Assembly: GCF_028748145.1 (NCBI RefSeq)
Contig: NZ_CP118182.1
Span: 34,592-98,591 of the forward strand
Direction: 5' to 3'
DNA length: 64,000 nt
From: Entomospira culicis
GTDB taxonomy: Bacteria; Spirochaetota; Spirochaetia; WRBN01
Shown here: in pieces, positions 1-7,656 of the stretch
Layout of the letters: each line of letters starts with the position of its first letter
Position numbering within the stretch: the first letter of the stretch is position 1
Made by a program: the position numbers and the translations under genes
Notes under the pieces: model-generated
What the model saw: the letters and a program-made list of their open reading frames with translations, nothing else
What the model was told of the DNA's origin: nothing
The model's database searches: none

Positions 1-1
1 T

Positions 2-637
2 CCATCACCATGGATGAAATTGTTTAAACGCTCTTTTTTAGAAAAGTATCATTTTAAATTTTTAGAGCATACATTGTATGAAGACATTCCCATGTTAGGC
101 TTACTCCCTTTAGCCGAGCGGGTAACACAACTGCCTTATGTTTTCTATGATTACTATCAGCGAGAAGGTAGTACGATGAGTAGCGGTATTGCTGCGAATT
201 ATGTAGAGAATTTCGAACGTCTTGCCCAGCAGTTATGGGAAATTCATGATAGCTACTTGACTGAGTACGAAAGGAGTGAGATGATTGTTCCAGTTGTATT
301 AATGCATCATTTGCGATATAATACAAGAAGATTGAAAGCCTCTTTGAGTATACCGGCATACGAACAGTGGTTGGTTGAGATGTATGATTTTTTCAAAGAG
401 CAATTGTCTTATAGGATTGGCCTTGAGGAGCTGAATCCTTGGCCACGGCGTATCGGGGATCAAATGCAGTGGCAGGCAGTGTTTAGAAGTTTTCAAGATA
501 GTGCTGTAGCTAAACGTACAAAAGTTCAATTAATAGACAATGTGATAACAGTAAAATCTAAAAAGCTTAAAAAGATGGTTAAAATGCTTATGCCCTATGG
601 TGTAGTACGATTGATTCAAATCATAAAATCTCGTTAG
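2..637 (+). CDS. glycosyltransferase family 2, C-terminal part (5' partial)
   Basis: The gene runs in from the left edge. Its frame is open from base 2, so the ATG at 14 is internal. About 211 residues remain, from the region behind the GT-A domain. They match the same region of the complete glycosyltransferases at 676 and 3700: an F-K-R-S-F block, then F-L-E-x-T-L-x-E-D, then Y-x-Y-Y-x-R. The protein ends in a basic tail (RLIQIIKSR) closely like that of the 676 gene. The stop codon lies inside the 20-base palindrome at 634-653. The role is presumably transfer of a sugar to a surface glycan or lipid-linked precursor (family knowledge). The donor sugar cannot be read from this fragment. Confidence 0.75.
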   Translation, partial: PSPWMKLFKRSFLEKYHFKFLEHTLYEDIPMLGLLPLAERVTQLPYVFYDYYQREGSTMSSGIAANYVENFERLAQQLWEIHDSYLTEYERSEMIVPVVLMHHLRYNTRRLKASLSIPAYEQWLVEMYDFFKEQLSYRIGLEELNPWPRRIGDQMQWQAVFRSFQDSAVAKRTKVQLIDNVITVKSKKLKKMVKMLMPYGVVRLIQIIKSR

Positions 638-653
638 TACAGCGTTGTACTAA
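634..653. repeat. 20-base palindrome, copy 1
   Basis: TTAGTACAGCGTTGTACTAA is an inverted repeat with one central mismatch. It is preceded by CG, as in the copies at 1818-1837 and 4930-4949. It overlaps the TAG stop codon of the upstream glycosyltransferase and has no T-run after it. It is therefore more like a protein-binding dyad than a terminator. See findings. Confidence 0.75.
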
Positions 654-675
654 TATTTGGAGTAAAAAATAGCGT

Positions 676-1821
676 ATGTTGATATCCATTATTGTGCCGT
701 TTTACAATGTAGAGCGATACTTTAGAGCATGCTTAGATTCGATTGTGCATCAAACGTATCGAAATCTAGAGATTCTACTCATTGATGACTGTTCTCCCGA
801 TAATAGCATCGAGATTGCCAAAGAGTATGCGCAAAAAGATGATCGTATTAAGATTATCCGTCATGAAATGAATCTTCGCCAAGGTGGTGCGCGGAACACT
901 GGATTAAAGGTGGCAACGGGTGAGTATATTTGGTATATTGATAGCGATGATGGTATCACCACACGCCATGCGGTGCAAGATTTAGTGGAGTTGGCACAAA
1001 CCAACGACTACCCAGAGGTATTACACTTTGGTGTACAAAGAGTCAATAAAGAAGGTATTACTCGGGGGTTTGCTGATGTTCAACGGCTGTTTGAAGATCC
1101 TGAAGAGTACTGGCACTATTATATGCATCGGGTTTTTGTGGTGCAAGATGATGCAAAAAATCTTGATTATAGCGTGTGTAATAAGTTATATCGGCGACAA
1201 TTTTTATTAGATCATCATTGCTACTTTTTAGAAAACACCTATCATGAGGATGTGATTAGTGCGATGTGGCTACCCCTTGCAAAACGAATATTGATTGTGC
1301 ACGGTGTATATTATGATTATATTAATCGTCCTGATAGTACCATTACTGGGAAAAAACCCGATAACTATTTAGATCATCTTAATCGAGTGGGGCAACAAGT
1401 GATAGCATACTATGAGCAATGGTGGAAACCAAGAGACCTGCCTCGGTTTGTCCCAGAGATGATGGTGATTCAGCGATATATTATGTGGTATATTCCTAAT
1501 ATATTGAATGAAAATAGTAATCCACATCATATATTGGTAGGAATATATGATGATATGCGGGCGTTATTAGGAAAAGAGCCAGCGCTTTTAAGCCTCGATT
1601 CATTACCTAGTTCTATTATGGCTTGGCCTGTAGATAATTTATCATTAGAAGTGCTTTTGAGGAGTTTCCAGAAAGAGATATCAACGCAGAAGAAATATCA
1701 ATATGCGCGTAATCTTTATTGTATTTATGGTTATTGTCGTAGATGGAGTGGAAAAAAATTGATAAAAATGCTCCTTCCCTACGGGCTGGTGCGCATAATC
1801 CAACGAATCAATAAGCGTTAG
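676..1821 (+). CDS. family 2 (GT-A) glycosyltransferase
   Basis: 381 residues. The N-terminal GT-A nucleotide-sugar domain is clear: SIIVPFYNVERY at residues 3-14, an LLIDDCSPDNS strand-loop, GGARNTGL, and the metal-binding D-x-D region in the block Y-I-D-S-D-D near residue 95. The C-terminal half is of the kind seen in the partial gene to the left and ends in a basic amphipathic tail (RIIQRINKR) that could bind the membrane. No signal peptide is seen, so it should act at the cytoplasmic face on a surface glycan. GGAG at 659-662 lies 13 bases before the ATG, a rather long spacing. The acceptor is unknown. Bases 733-761 are identical to 3757-3785 in the third glycosyltransferase, pointing to recent duplication or conversion. 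Confidence 0.88.
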   Translation: MLISIIVPFYNVERYFRACLDSIVHQTYRNLEILLIDDCSPDNSIEIAKEYAQKDDRIKIIRHEMNLRQGGARNTGLKVATGEYIWYIDSDDGITTRHAVQDLVELAQTNDYPEVLHFGVQRVNKEGITRGFADVQRLFEDPEEYWHYYMHRVFVVQDDAKNLDYSVCNKLYRRQFLLDHHCYFLENTYHEDVISAMWLPLAKRILIVHGVYYDYINRPDSTITGKKPDNYLDHLNRVGQQVIAYYEQWWKPRDLPRFVPEMMVIQRYIMWYIPNILNENSNPHHILVGIYDDMRALLGKEPALLSLDSLPSSIMAWPVDNLSLEVLLRSFQKEISTQKKYQYARNLYCIYGYCRRWSGKKLIKMLLPYGLVRIIQRINKR

Positions 1822-1837
1822 TACAACATTGTACTAA
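1818..1837. repeat. 20-base palindrome, copy 2
   Basis: TTAGTACAACATTGTACTAA, preceded by CG, overlaps the TAG stop of the 676 glycosyltransferase exactly as copy 1 overlaps its stop. A T-run occurs only about 11 bases further on. Confidence 0.75.
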
Positions 1838-1904
1838 GTATCGGCTTGTTTTTTTGATGCAAAAAGATTATACTTAATAACAGCGTCTATGAGGAGAATG
1901 CCCG

Positions 1905-3203
1905 ATGCTTCAAAAGCTAAAAGATAAAATAAAAAATCGCTTGCGCTCCATGTTAGGGATATCTCAACTGGAAGAGGTGCTTGAGCGTCGAGATCAGATG
2001 TTAAAGAACGCCAGCGATCTTTTATTACGCGAGGCTAACACCTTTGGACTTCCCCTGCGCGTGCTCTTTTTAGTGTATGACATGCGGGTTTGGAATGCCT
2101 TAGATGCTGTTTATCGTATGATGAAAGACGATGATGATTTTACGGTGATAGTGGCAGTCGTTGCTGATGATGAGCGAGGTGTTACATGTCTTGAGGATAA
2201 TCAAAGAGCGATAGAGGCTTTAGGCATAGAGTACTTTATTCTTGGTAATCAAACTGCAGATTTGAATTATCTTAAAACATTAAAACTTCATGTCATTGTT
2301 CGCCAATATCCTTGGCAAGATGCCTATCCAGATATTTATCGTCCTTATAATTTACAATTTGCTCGTATTTGTTATATCCCCTATGCTTTGTCTATTGTTC
2401 AGTTTGAAACTGTGGATTACTGGAAAATGGAGATGATGCGAGCATCTTGGCTGGTTTTTAAGCCACAATGGTTATTGGCAGAAAATAACGAAAATATATA
2501 TGCCTCTGTCGAGAATCCTTTTTATCCGGTGGGTTACCCTAAGTTTGAATCGATTGTTAAAAGCCGTGCTTCTTGGCCTATCGAGAGTGGTGCGCGTAAA
2601 TTTCGTATGATTTGGTCGCCCCACAACTCTATTTCTGAGAATTGGACTTGGTTACAATTTGGTACTTTTCTAGAAAATTATCAAGATTTTTTAGCGTTTG
2701 CTCAGGCACAACAGGAGCGTGTAGAAATTGTTTTAGCCGCCCATCCGCATTTTATGGAACGTATTGAGAGCGTTACTTCGGTTGCCACCCAGACTAAAGT
2801 GCGTCGCTTTTTTGCAGAGTGGCAGGCGTTGCCTAATACCGCTATCCATCAGGAGTCGAGCTATGGAGGCATTTTCCATGCCAGTGATTTGTTGATTACC
2901 GACGGGATTAGTTGGCTGATGGAGTATCAATTGATGCAAAAGCCGATTATTTTTATCGAACGCGCCGATCACTGGCCCTTTACCAACTTTGGCAATACCA
3001 TGATTGAGGCGGTGCACGCCTACCCTACTTTTCCTCAAGCCAAGGAGAAGATTCTCTCTTTTATGCATGGGGAAAAAGATGAAAAGCTGGCACTGATGCA
3101 ACGTAACCGTGCGGCTATCTACGAAGAGGGCGCTGCGCAGAAGATTGTGCAAGCGATCAAAGAGCGTTATTTAGCGGAGGTAAAGCGAAAACGGTTAGAG
3201 TAA
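1905..3203 (+). CDS. CDP-glycerol glycerophosphotransferase-like protein (TagB/TagF family)
   Basis: 432 residues. The C-terminal half carries the hallmarks of the CDP-glycerol glycerophosphotransferase family (GT-B-like fold): W-S-P-H-N near residue 237, A-A-H-P-H near 285, and a block S-D-L-L-I-T-D-G-I-S-W-L-M-E-Y followed by K-P-I-I-F and D-H-W-P-F. The usual family form is SDxLITDYSS; here the Tyr-Ser-Ser is Gly-Ile-Ser. Such enzymes add glycerol-phosphate units from CDP-glycerol to a lipid-linked or sugar acceptor. The convergent neighbour is TagD, which makes CDP-glycerol, and this strongly supports the substrate. The N-terminal 70 residues are basic and partly coiled. GAGGAG sits upstream of the ATG. 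The 3' end overlaps tagD by 9 bases. Confidence 0.72.
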   Translation: MLQKLKDKIKNRLRSMLGISQLEEVLERRDQMLKNASDLLLREANTFGLPLRVLFLVYDMRVWNALDAVYRMMKDDDDFTVIVAVVADDERGVTCLEDNQRAIEALGIEYFILGNQTADLNYLKTLKLHVIVRQYPWQDAYPDIYRPYNLQFARICYIPYALSIVQFETVDYWKMEMMRASWLVFKPQWLLAENNENIYASVENPFYPVGYPKFESIVKSRASWPIESGARKFRMIWSPHNSISENWTWLQFGTFLENYQDFLAFAQAQQERVEIVLAAHPHFMERIESVTSVATQTKVRRFFAEWQALPNTAIHQESSYGGIFHASDLLITDGISWLMEYQLMQKPIIFIERADHWPFTNFGNTMIEAVHAYPTFPQAKEKILSFMHGEKDEKLALMQRNRAAIYEEGAAQKIVQAIKERYLAEVKRKRLE

Positions 3204-3575
3204 ATTTTTGAGCTGGGTGCTACTCACATCGGGCGTGCGGGGCAGGTAGATAACCTGACAATAGGCTTGCAGAAAATCAAATTTCCCTTGCCAATCATCG
3301 CCCATGACAAAAATATCAATGGCGTTTTTCTGGATATCGTCTATTTTCTGCTCCCACGACTCTTCACAAAGAATCGCATCGATATACTTAATTTGTGAGA
3401 GAAATTCGTAGCGTAAGGCATAGGGATGAACGGTGGTTTTTCCTTTTTCTTGATTAAACCTATCGCTAGAGAGCCCCACCGTAAGATGATCGCCCAACTG
3501 TTTTGCGCGGTTTAGTAGTTGCATGTGGCCATAATGGAAGAGATCGAATGTTCCGTAGGTGAGAACTTTTTTCAT
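3195..3575 (-). CDS. tagD: glycerol-3-phosphate cytidylyltransferase
   Basis: 126 residues, close to the usual length of about 130. It catalyses CTP + glycerol-3-phosphate to CDP-glycerol + PPi. Visible motifs are LTYGTFDLFHYGH (the H-x-G-H nucleotidyltransferase signature, His14 and His17), KGK near residue 44, V-M-G-D-D-W-x-G-K-F-D near 92, and R-T-P-D-V-S-S-T, the RTxGxSTT-type CTP loop. I place the start at the ATG at 3575 because a longer TTG start would include the promoter. A TTGCTT-17-TATACT promoter places transcription one base before this ATG, so the mRNA looks leaderless. It is convergent with the putative glycerophosphotransferase and should supply its donor. Confidence 0.88.
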   Translation of the reverse strand: MKKVLTYGTFDLFHYGHMQLLNRAKQLGDHLTVGLSSDRFNQEKGKTTVHPYALRYEFLSQIKYIDAILCEESWEQKIDDIQKNAIDIFVMGDDWQGKFDFLQAYCQVIYLPRTPDVSSTQLKNLL

Positions 3576-3582
3576 CCTAAAT

Positions 3583-3611
3583 AGTATACTCCATGTCAGT
3601 AAAAAAAGCAA
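3583..3611 (-). promoter_or_regulatory. tagD promoter, predicted leaderless
   Basis: On the minus strand, TTGCTT (3606-3611), a 17-base spacer and TATACT (3583-3588). The expected start, seven bases after the -10 box, is 3576, one base before the ATG. Confidence 0.6.
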
Positions 3612-3699
3612 TCCTTTCTCCTAAATTTGCCTTGAGGTTCCAAGACAAAAGCATCAAGATATGCTACAATAAGTCATTAAAGATAAGAAGGGAGTAGGC

Positions 3700-4887
3700 A
3701 TGCGCATATCATTGATTGTACCGTTTTATAATGTGGAGGCTTATTTACGCGATTGTTTAGATTCGATTGTGCATCAAACGTATCGTGATTTAGAGATTAT
3801 CTTGGTGGATGATTGCTCACCAGACAACTCTTATGCCATCGCCTGTGAGTATGCTAACAAAGATAGCCGTATTAAAATTATTCGTCATGAGGTAAATAAG
3901 GGGTTGGGCGGTGCGCGTAATAGTGGTGTATGCGCTGCCACCGGCGAGTATGTTTGGTTTATCGATAGTGATGACTATATCTTCTCTTTAACCAGCGTGG
4001 AGGAGATTGTGAAGGAGCTTACGCATGCGCATTTTCCTGAAATGGTCGGCTTTGGTGCTGTCAATCTCTATCCCGATGGATACAAAGAGCTGGTTTTACA
4101 CGAAGTTCGAAGCAAAGAACTGTTTAGGGATCCTTTAGCGTTACTGCAATATAAATTACGATTGAATAAGGTGGAACAACCGCACTCTCCCTTAGACGGC
4201 TATGCCTGGCATCGGTGGTTTAAACGCTCGTTTTGGCAACGTATTGGTGTGCATTTTTTAGAGAAAACGCTCTTTGAAGATATGTTTTTAATTAACATGA
4301 CGGGGTTAGCGCAAGGATTTCTCGCATTAAGAGCACCCCACTACACCTATCGCAAGCGCTTTGGCAGTATTTTAGCCAGCGGTTATCCTGCCAATTTTGA
4401 TGCGCATATCAACCGTTTTATGGCGCAAATTATCAATCTACAACAAACACATCGACAAGCGCATTTTATCCAGTATTGTAATTATATGAATCTTGGTATG
4501 CTCTCTTTAGGTAGCTTTATCGGTGAAAGTTGGCGAGAGACGCTTGTACATAGCTTAAAAAGAGAGCCACAGCGAGCAAAGGAGCTTTATCTCTCCTTTG
4601 TATCCCTCTTTGGCGATCTGATCGCTAGCGATCCATCGTTAAAAGAAATCGAAGCGCTGGGGGCATTCAAACCAGATGAGCTTCAGCGCTTAGTGGATTT
4701 TTTTCAGATGATGCACAGAGAAAATCCTAGCATAAATCACTATAAGGTATTAAATCGATTATTTCAACCCAAACGCTATCTTTTGAAAGACGTGATTCGT
4801 ACGACCTTACCTTTTGGCTTGTTAAACATTGTCTTGGAACAACGTGGCTGGCGCGTATTGATTAAAAAGAAAGAGTCTATGCACTAG
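3700..4887 (+). CDS. family 2 (GT-A) glycosyltransferase
   Basis: 395 residues. It has the GT-A domain motifs SLIVPFYNVEAY, V-D-D-C-S-P-D-N-S, G-G-A-R-N-S-G and F-I-D-S-D-D near residue 90. After these comes the same accessory region as in the other two glycosyltransferases (W-F-K-R-S-F, F-L-E-K-T-L-F-E-D). GGGAG lies 8 bases before the ATG. There is no signal peptide, so it should work in the cytoplasm. It is probably part of one surface-glycan set with the genes at 2, 676 and 1905 and with tagD. The C-terminal end differs from the other two paralogues, and the palindrome here lies 43 bases after the stop instead of overlapping it. Specificity is unknown. Confidence 0.88.
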   Translation: MRISLIVPFYNVEAYLRDCLDSIVHQTYRDLEIILVDDCSPDNSYAIACEYANKDSRIKIIRHEVNKGLGGARNSGVCAATGEYVWFIDSDDYIFSLTSVEEIVKELTHAHFPEMVGFGAVNLYPDGYKELVLHEVRSKELFRDPLALLQYKLRLNKVEQPHSPLDGYAWHRWFKRSFWQRIGVHFLEKTLFEDMFLINMTGLAQGFLALRAPHYTYRKRFGSILASGYPANFDAHINRFMAQIINLQQTHRQAHFIQYCNYMNLGMLSLGSFIGESWRETLVHSLKREPQRAKELYLSFVSLFGDLIASDPSLKEIEALGAFKPDELQRLVDFFQMMHRENPSINHYKVLNRLFQPKRYLLKDVIRTTLPFGLLNIVLEQRGWRVLIKKKESMH

Positions 4888-4929
4888 AAGATTTTTAAGG
4901 TGGTAAGTAGAGATTAGATTAATATATCG

Positions 4930-4949
4930 TTAGTACAACGTTGTACTAA
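4930..4949. repeat. 20-base palindrome, copy 3
   Basis: TTAGTACAACGTTGTACTAA is a perfect inverted repeat, preceded by CG like the other two copies. It lies 16 bases upstream of the -35 box of parA and could be a partition site, an operator for autoregulation, or both. Confidence 0.75.
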
Positions 4950-4965
4950 TTTGGGGCATATTGAC

Positions 4966-4994
4966 TTGATATAATGCATAATTTGTGCTATAAT
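4966..4994 (+). promoter_or_regulatory. parA-parB promoter (first pair)
   Basis: TTGATA (4966-4971), a 17-base spacer and TATAAT (4989-4994). This gives an mRNA leader of about 22 bases carrying GAGGGG before the parA ATG at 5023. Confidence 0.75.
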
Positions 4995-5022
4995 AAGCAT
5001 ATATCATGATGAGGGGTGTTCG

Positions 5023-5778
5023 ATGGAAGTGATCACGTTTGCAAATATTAAGGGTGGCGTTGGTAAGACGAGCTTGGCTGCATTAGTCGCCAACTACTTA
5101 GCCGCCGCCGGTAAGCGGATTCTTCTTATCGATCTCGATCCGCAAAATAGTCTCACCAACCTTTATATTGAAGAGGATCAGCGTTTGCAGGAGCAGAATA
5201 TTCAGCAGGCGTTTATGCGTGGCGATCTGGTAGCTAATATCCTCTCCACCAACCGTACGCATATCGATATTGTTGGCTCGCAGTTTGAACTTTTCGATCT
5301 GCGATCGGTGCAAGAACACACCCTTGAACGCCTGATTGCACGCAGTAATCTTGTCGATATTTATGCCTATATCATCATCGATACCGGCGGGGCTTGGGAT
5401 AATTTTGTCATTAACGCGGTACACGCCAGCGATATTATTATTAGTCCGGTCGATTTGAGCCACAACACCGTAAAGGCCACGCAATTGTTGGCGCGCAAAC
5501 TTCAATTAGAGACGCATAAATATGAACATTGGTTTATTTTAATTAATAATTTTGCCACCAATAATACCCTCACCAATCTCTATATGGAGCAATTTAGAGA
5601 AGCCTTTGGTGAAGAAGTCTTTTTACAGACGCAAATTAAGAGTACCATCGCCGTAAAAAAACATCTGGATGCGAGTATGCCGGTCAACAATAAGGGCGAT
5701 ACCAAGGTGCTTTTTCAGAGCATTGCCCAATTAGTGATTGAAATTACCGAAGAGCAATTTGCGGTGGAGGTCTTTTAG
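5023..5778 (+). CDS. parA: ParA-family partition ATPase (first pair)
   Basis: 251 residues, the size of small (type Ib or chromosomal) ParA/Soj proteins with no N-terminal DNA-binding extension. Deviant Walker A KGGVGKTS is at residues 10-17, with the signature lysine that marks the ParA/MinD class. Walker A-prime is LLIDLDPQNS near 35-44. The third motif is IIIDTGGAWDN, where the usual D-T-P-P is D-T-G-G. The protein dimerises on ATP and binds DNA nonspecifically to position ParB-bound cargo (family knowledge). The stop codon abuts the ATG of parB. A palindrome sits just upstream of the promoter. A second ParA is at 53999. Confidence 0.87.
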   Translation: MEVITFANIKGGVGKTSLAALVANYLAAAGKRILLIDLDPQNSLTNLYIEEDQRLQEQNIQQAFMRGDLVANILSTNRTHIDIVGSQFELFDLRSVQEHTLERLIARSNLVDIYAYIIIDTGGAWDNFVINAVHASDIIISPVDLSHNTVKATQLLARKLQLETHKYEHWFILINNFATNNTLTNLYMEQFREAFGEEVFLQTQIKSTIAVKKHLDASMPVNNKGDTKVLFQSIAQLVIEITEEQFAVEVF

Positions 5779-6588
5779 ATGGCAAAACAACGTCCCACAT
5801 TACGCACGCTGGAACCCAATCGTGAAGAGACAATGGATGGACAGAATAAGGCGCGCTTATTACCTATCGGCGATCTTAAACTCGAAGAGACGTATGCCTC
5901 ACTCTTTTCTATGGATGCCGATGTTTTAGCCGAAATCACTGCCTCGATGCAAAAGGATGGTTATGATCAGGCGCGCCCGATTGTTGTCAATAGTCAGCTG
6001 GTGGTGATTGAGGGACATACCCGTCTACAGGCCGCGAAGCATGCGGGGCTTACTTATGTGCCGGTCTATATTCGCGCGTTTGCATCGGAAACCGAGGCGC
6101 TTTACTATGCCTTACGCGAGCAGACCTCACGGCGTAATCTCACTCCGCACGAATTGCTTAATGCTATCGAAAAGCTGGATAAAATTTATGGCGAAGGTAA
6201 GGCGCAAGATGGTGCGGGGCGTAGGCTCGATCGCATGGCCAAGGAGCTAGGTGTAGGGGCGAGCACCATTGCCAAGGCGCGCTATGTGCAGAAGCATCTG
6301 CCTGAGTTAGGCGATAATCCGCCGCCACTGAGTAGCATCAATGCGACTTATAAAGAGTTGAAAGCTAAGGAGAAAGGTCAGAAAAGCGCCGAAGATGCTT
6401 TGGATGAAGCACAACACTTTTTAGCGCCTAATGCTACCGCTTCCAGTGAATATGAATTGATTTATCATGAAGAGATGGATAGTTATGCATTTTATCATGA
6501 GGGAATTTGCCTGATCGAATTGCATGCTTCGGAGTCTTATAATCGCGATCAAATCCTCTTACTCCTGATGAAATCGTTTAAAAAGTAA
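5779..6588 (+). CDS. parB: ParB-like partition protein (first pair)
   Basis: 269 residues. The N-terminal ParB/Srx-type domain holds IEGHTRLQAA at 77-86, equivalent to the G-x-x-R CTP-binding motif, and TSRRNLTPHE near 116-125. A helix-turn-helix follows (residues 145-170, with K-E-L-G-V-G-A-S-T-I-A). The C-terminal 60 residues (Y-E-L-I-Y-H-E-E-M-D-S-Y-A-F-Y) replace the usual ParB dimerisation domain and are not recognised. Similar short C-terminal extensions occur in the ParB proteins at 47624 and 54754. The gene follows parA with no gap. Candidate binding sites are the palindromes at 634, 1818 and 4930. It is less like the other two ParBs than they are like each other. Confidence 0.82.
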   Translation: MAKQRPTLRTLEPNREETMDGQNKARLLPIGDLKLEETYASLFSMDADVLAEITASMQKDGYDQARPIVVNSQLVVIEGHTRLQAAKHAGLTYVPVYIRAFASETEALYYALREQTSRRNLTPHELLNAIEKLDKIYGEGKAQDGAGRRLDRMAKELGVGASTIAKARYVQKHLPELGDNPPPLSSINATYKELKAKEKGQKSAEDALDEAQHFLAPNATASSEYELIYHEEMDSYAFYHEGICLIELHASESYNRDQILLLLMKSFKK

Positions 6589-6607
6589 GAAGGCTTGATC
6601 GCTTAGG

Positions 6608-7633
6608 TTAGACGCGTTTAAAGCGCGGTTTGAGCGCCTTACGCTCTTCCTCGGTTACTAATCGCATCGTGTGATTTTTTCGGTCGATAGCGTAGAGACC
6701 GTGTACGGTCTTCACTAATAAAATATCCTCTCGTGGAGCGATCCGCTCAATGCCCCCAAGCAAAAAGGTGCCATCCTCTTTAAAGAGCATTTGGCGTACG
6801 GGTGCATTGTGACGTAGAATCTTGAGCAGAGATTGTTGTATGCGGGTGTTTTGTTGCGCAAACATGGTATAAAGAGCCATCATGGATGCGCTGGTATCTT
6901 CAAGGAGTTCGATATTTTTTGTCATTTTTTGGGTGAGGGTCGTGAATTCTTGAAAGACGTTTCGCCACGCTTTGGGTAGTTTGACATTATCTAGGCGATA
7001 GTGGGCAAGGGGCGCATCATTTGGGCTAAATGTTGCATCCAGATGGAAAATACCGTTGCGTTGTGCAAAAGCCCAGAGCTCTTCGGTGCCATCAGTAAAG
7101 GTCTCGTGAATGGTGAAGCCATCGGCATAGAGGTTGAGCGTACGCGAGGCAAGGTCAGATCGATCCAATTTATTGGTGTTAAAGGGTTTACCCTCTTCAT
7201 CAAGCCAAAGCTGGGGCGATTCTGGTGTCGGTGTAAGCGTGAGTCGGATCTCCTCTATGGATGTTTTCTGCTCTAAAAAATCGGCAACATCCACATATCT
7301 GGGTAAGAGCATCATCCCGCGTTGCTGGCTAGTGAAACGGATCGTTGTCTGGTCGTTTTGCCACTGTTGCAACTGCCAAAAAGAGAGCGAAGAGCGCGTA
7401 AAGGTGTTGTTGGGCAGTTGCTCGTGATGCCAAATGCTATCAATAAAGAAGGCATTACCCCAGAAAAATTCTTCTTTTAAGATCAATCCGTCGGGTTGGA
7501 GATGTTTCTCCTGCCATGCGCGAAAGAGCGCCGGCGCAATGAGAAGTTGATACAAGACAAAGGCGATCAGGAAGAGGCTTAGCCCGATAATAACTTGTGC
7601 GATACGTTTTTCTTTAAGCGATGTTGACTTCAT
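6608..7633 (-). CDS. unrecognised membrane-anchored protein
   Basis: 341 residues, family not recognised. One membrane helix lies at about residues 10-34 behind a basic N-terminus (KEKRIAQ), so the long C-terminal part should be outside the cytoplasm. The rest is soluble and mixed alpha/beta, with a helical stretch near 225-275 that could form a coiled coil. It is the last gene of a minus-strand run that starts at 10586. A ribosome site (AAAGGA) precedes the ATG. The genes of the run are spaced from an 8-base overlap to 78 bases, so they probably form one operon and may build one envelope complex (inference). Confidence 0.6.
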   Translation of the reverse strand: MKSTSLKEKRIAQVIIGLSLFLIAFVLYQLLIAPALFRAWQEKHLQPDGLILKEEFFWGNAFFIDSIWHHEQLPNNTFTRSSLSFWQLQQWQNDQTTIRFTSQQRGMMLLPRYVDVADFLEQKTSIEEIRLTLTPTPESPQLWLDEEGKPFNTNKLDRSDLASRTLNLYADGFTIHETFTDGTEELWAFAQRNGIFHLDATFSPNDAPLAHYRLDNVKLPKAWRNVFQEFTTLTQKMTKNIELLEDTSASMMALYTMFAQQNTRIQQSLLKILRHNAPVRQMLFKEDGTFLLGGIERIAPREDILLVKTVHGLYAIDRKNHTMRLVTEEERKALKPRFKRV

Positions 7634-7656
7634 GTATGTTCCTTTTATATAGAGAA

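Noticed and set aside
634..4949. Palindromes as ordinary intrinsic terminators of the glycosyltransferase genes
   Set aside because: They are near-identical in sequence, not only in structure, two of three lack a close T-run, and the stem leaves no room for a loop.
5098..5505. 135-codon minus-strand frame inside parA
   Set aside because: A shadow of the ParA coding frame, which has all Walker motifs.
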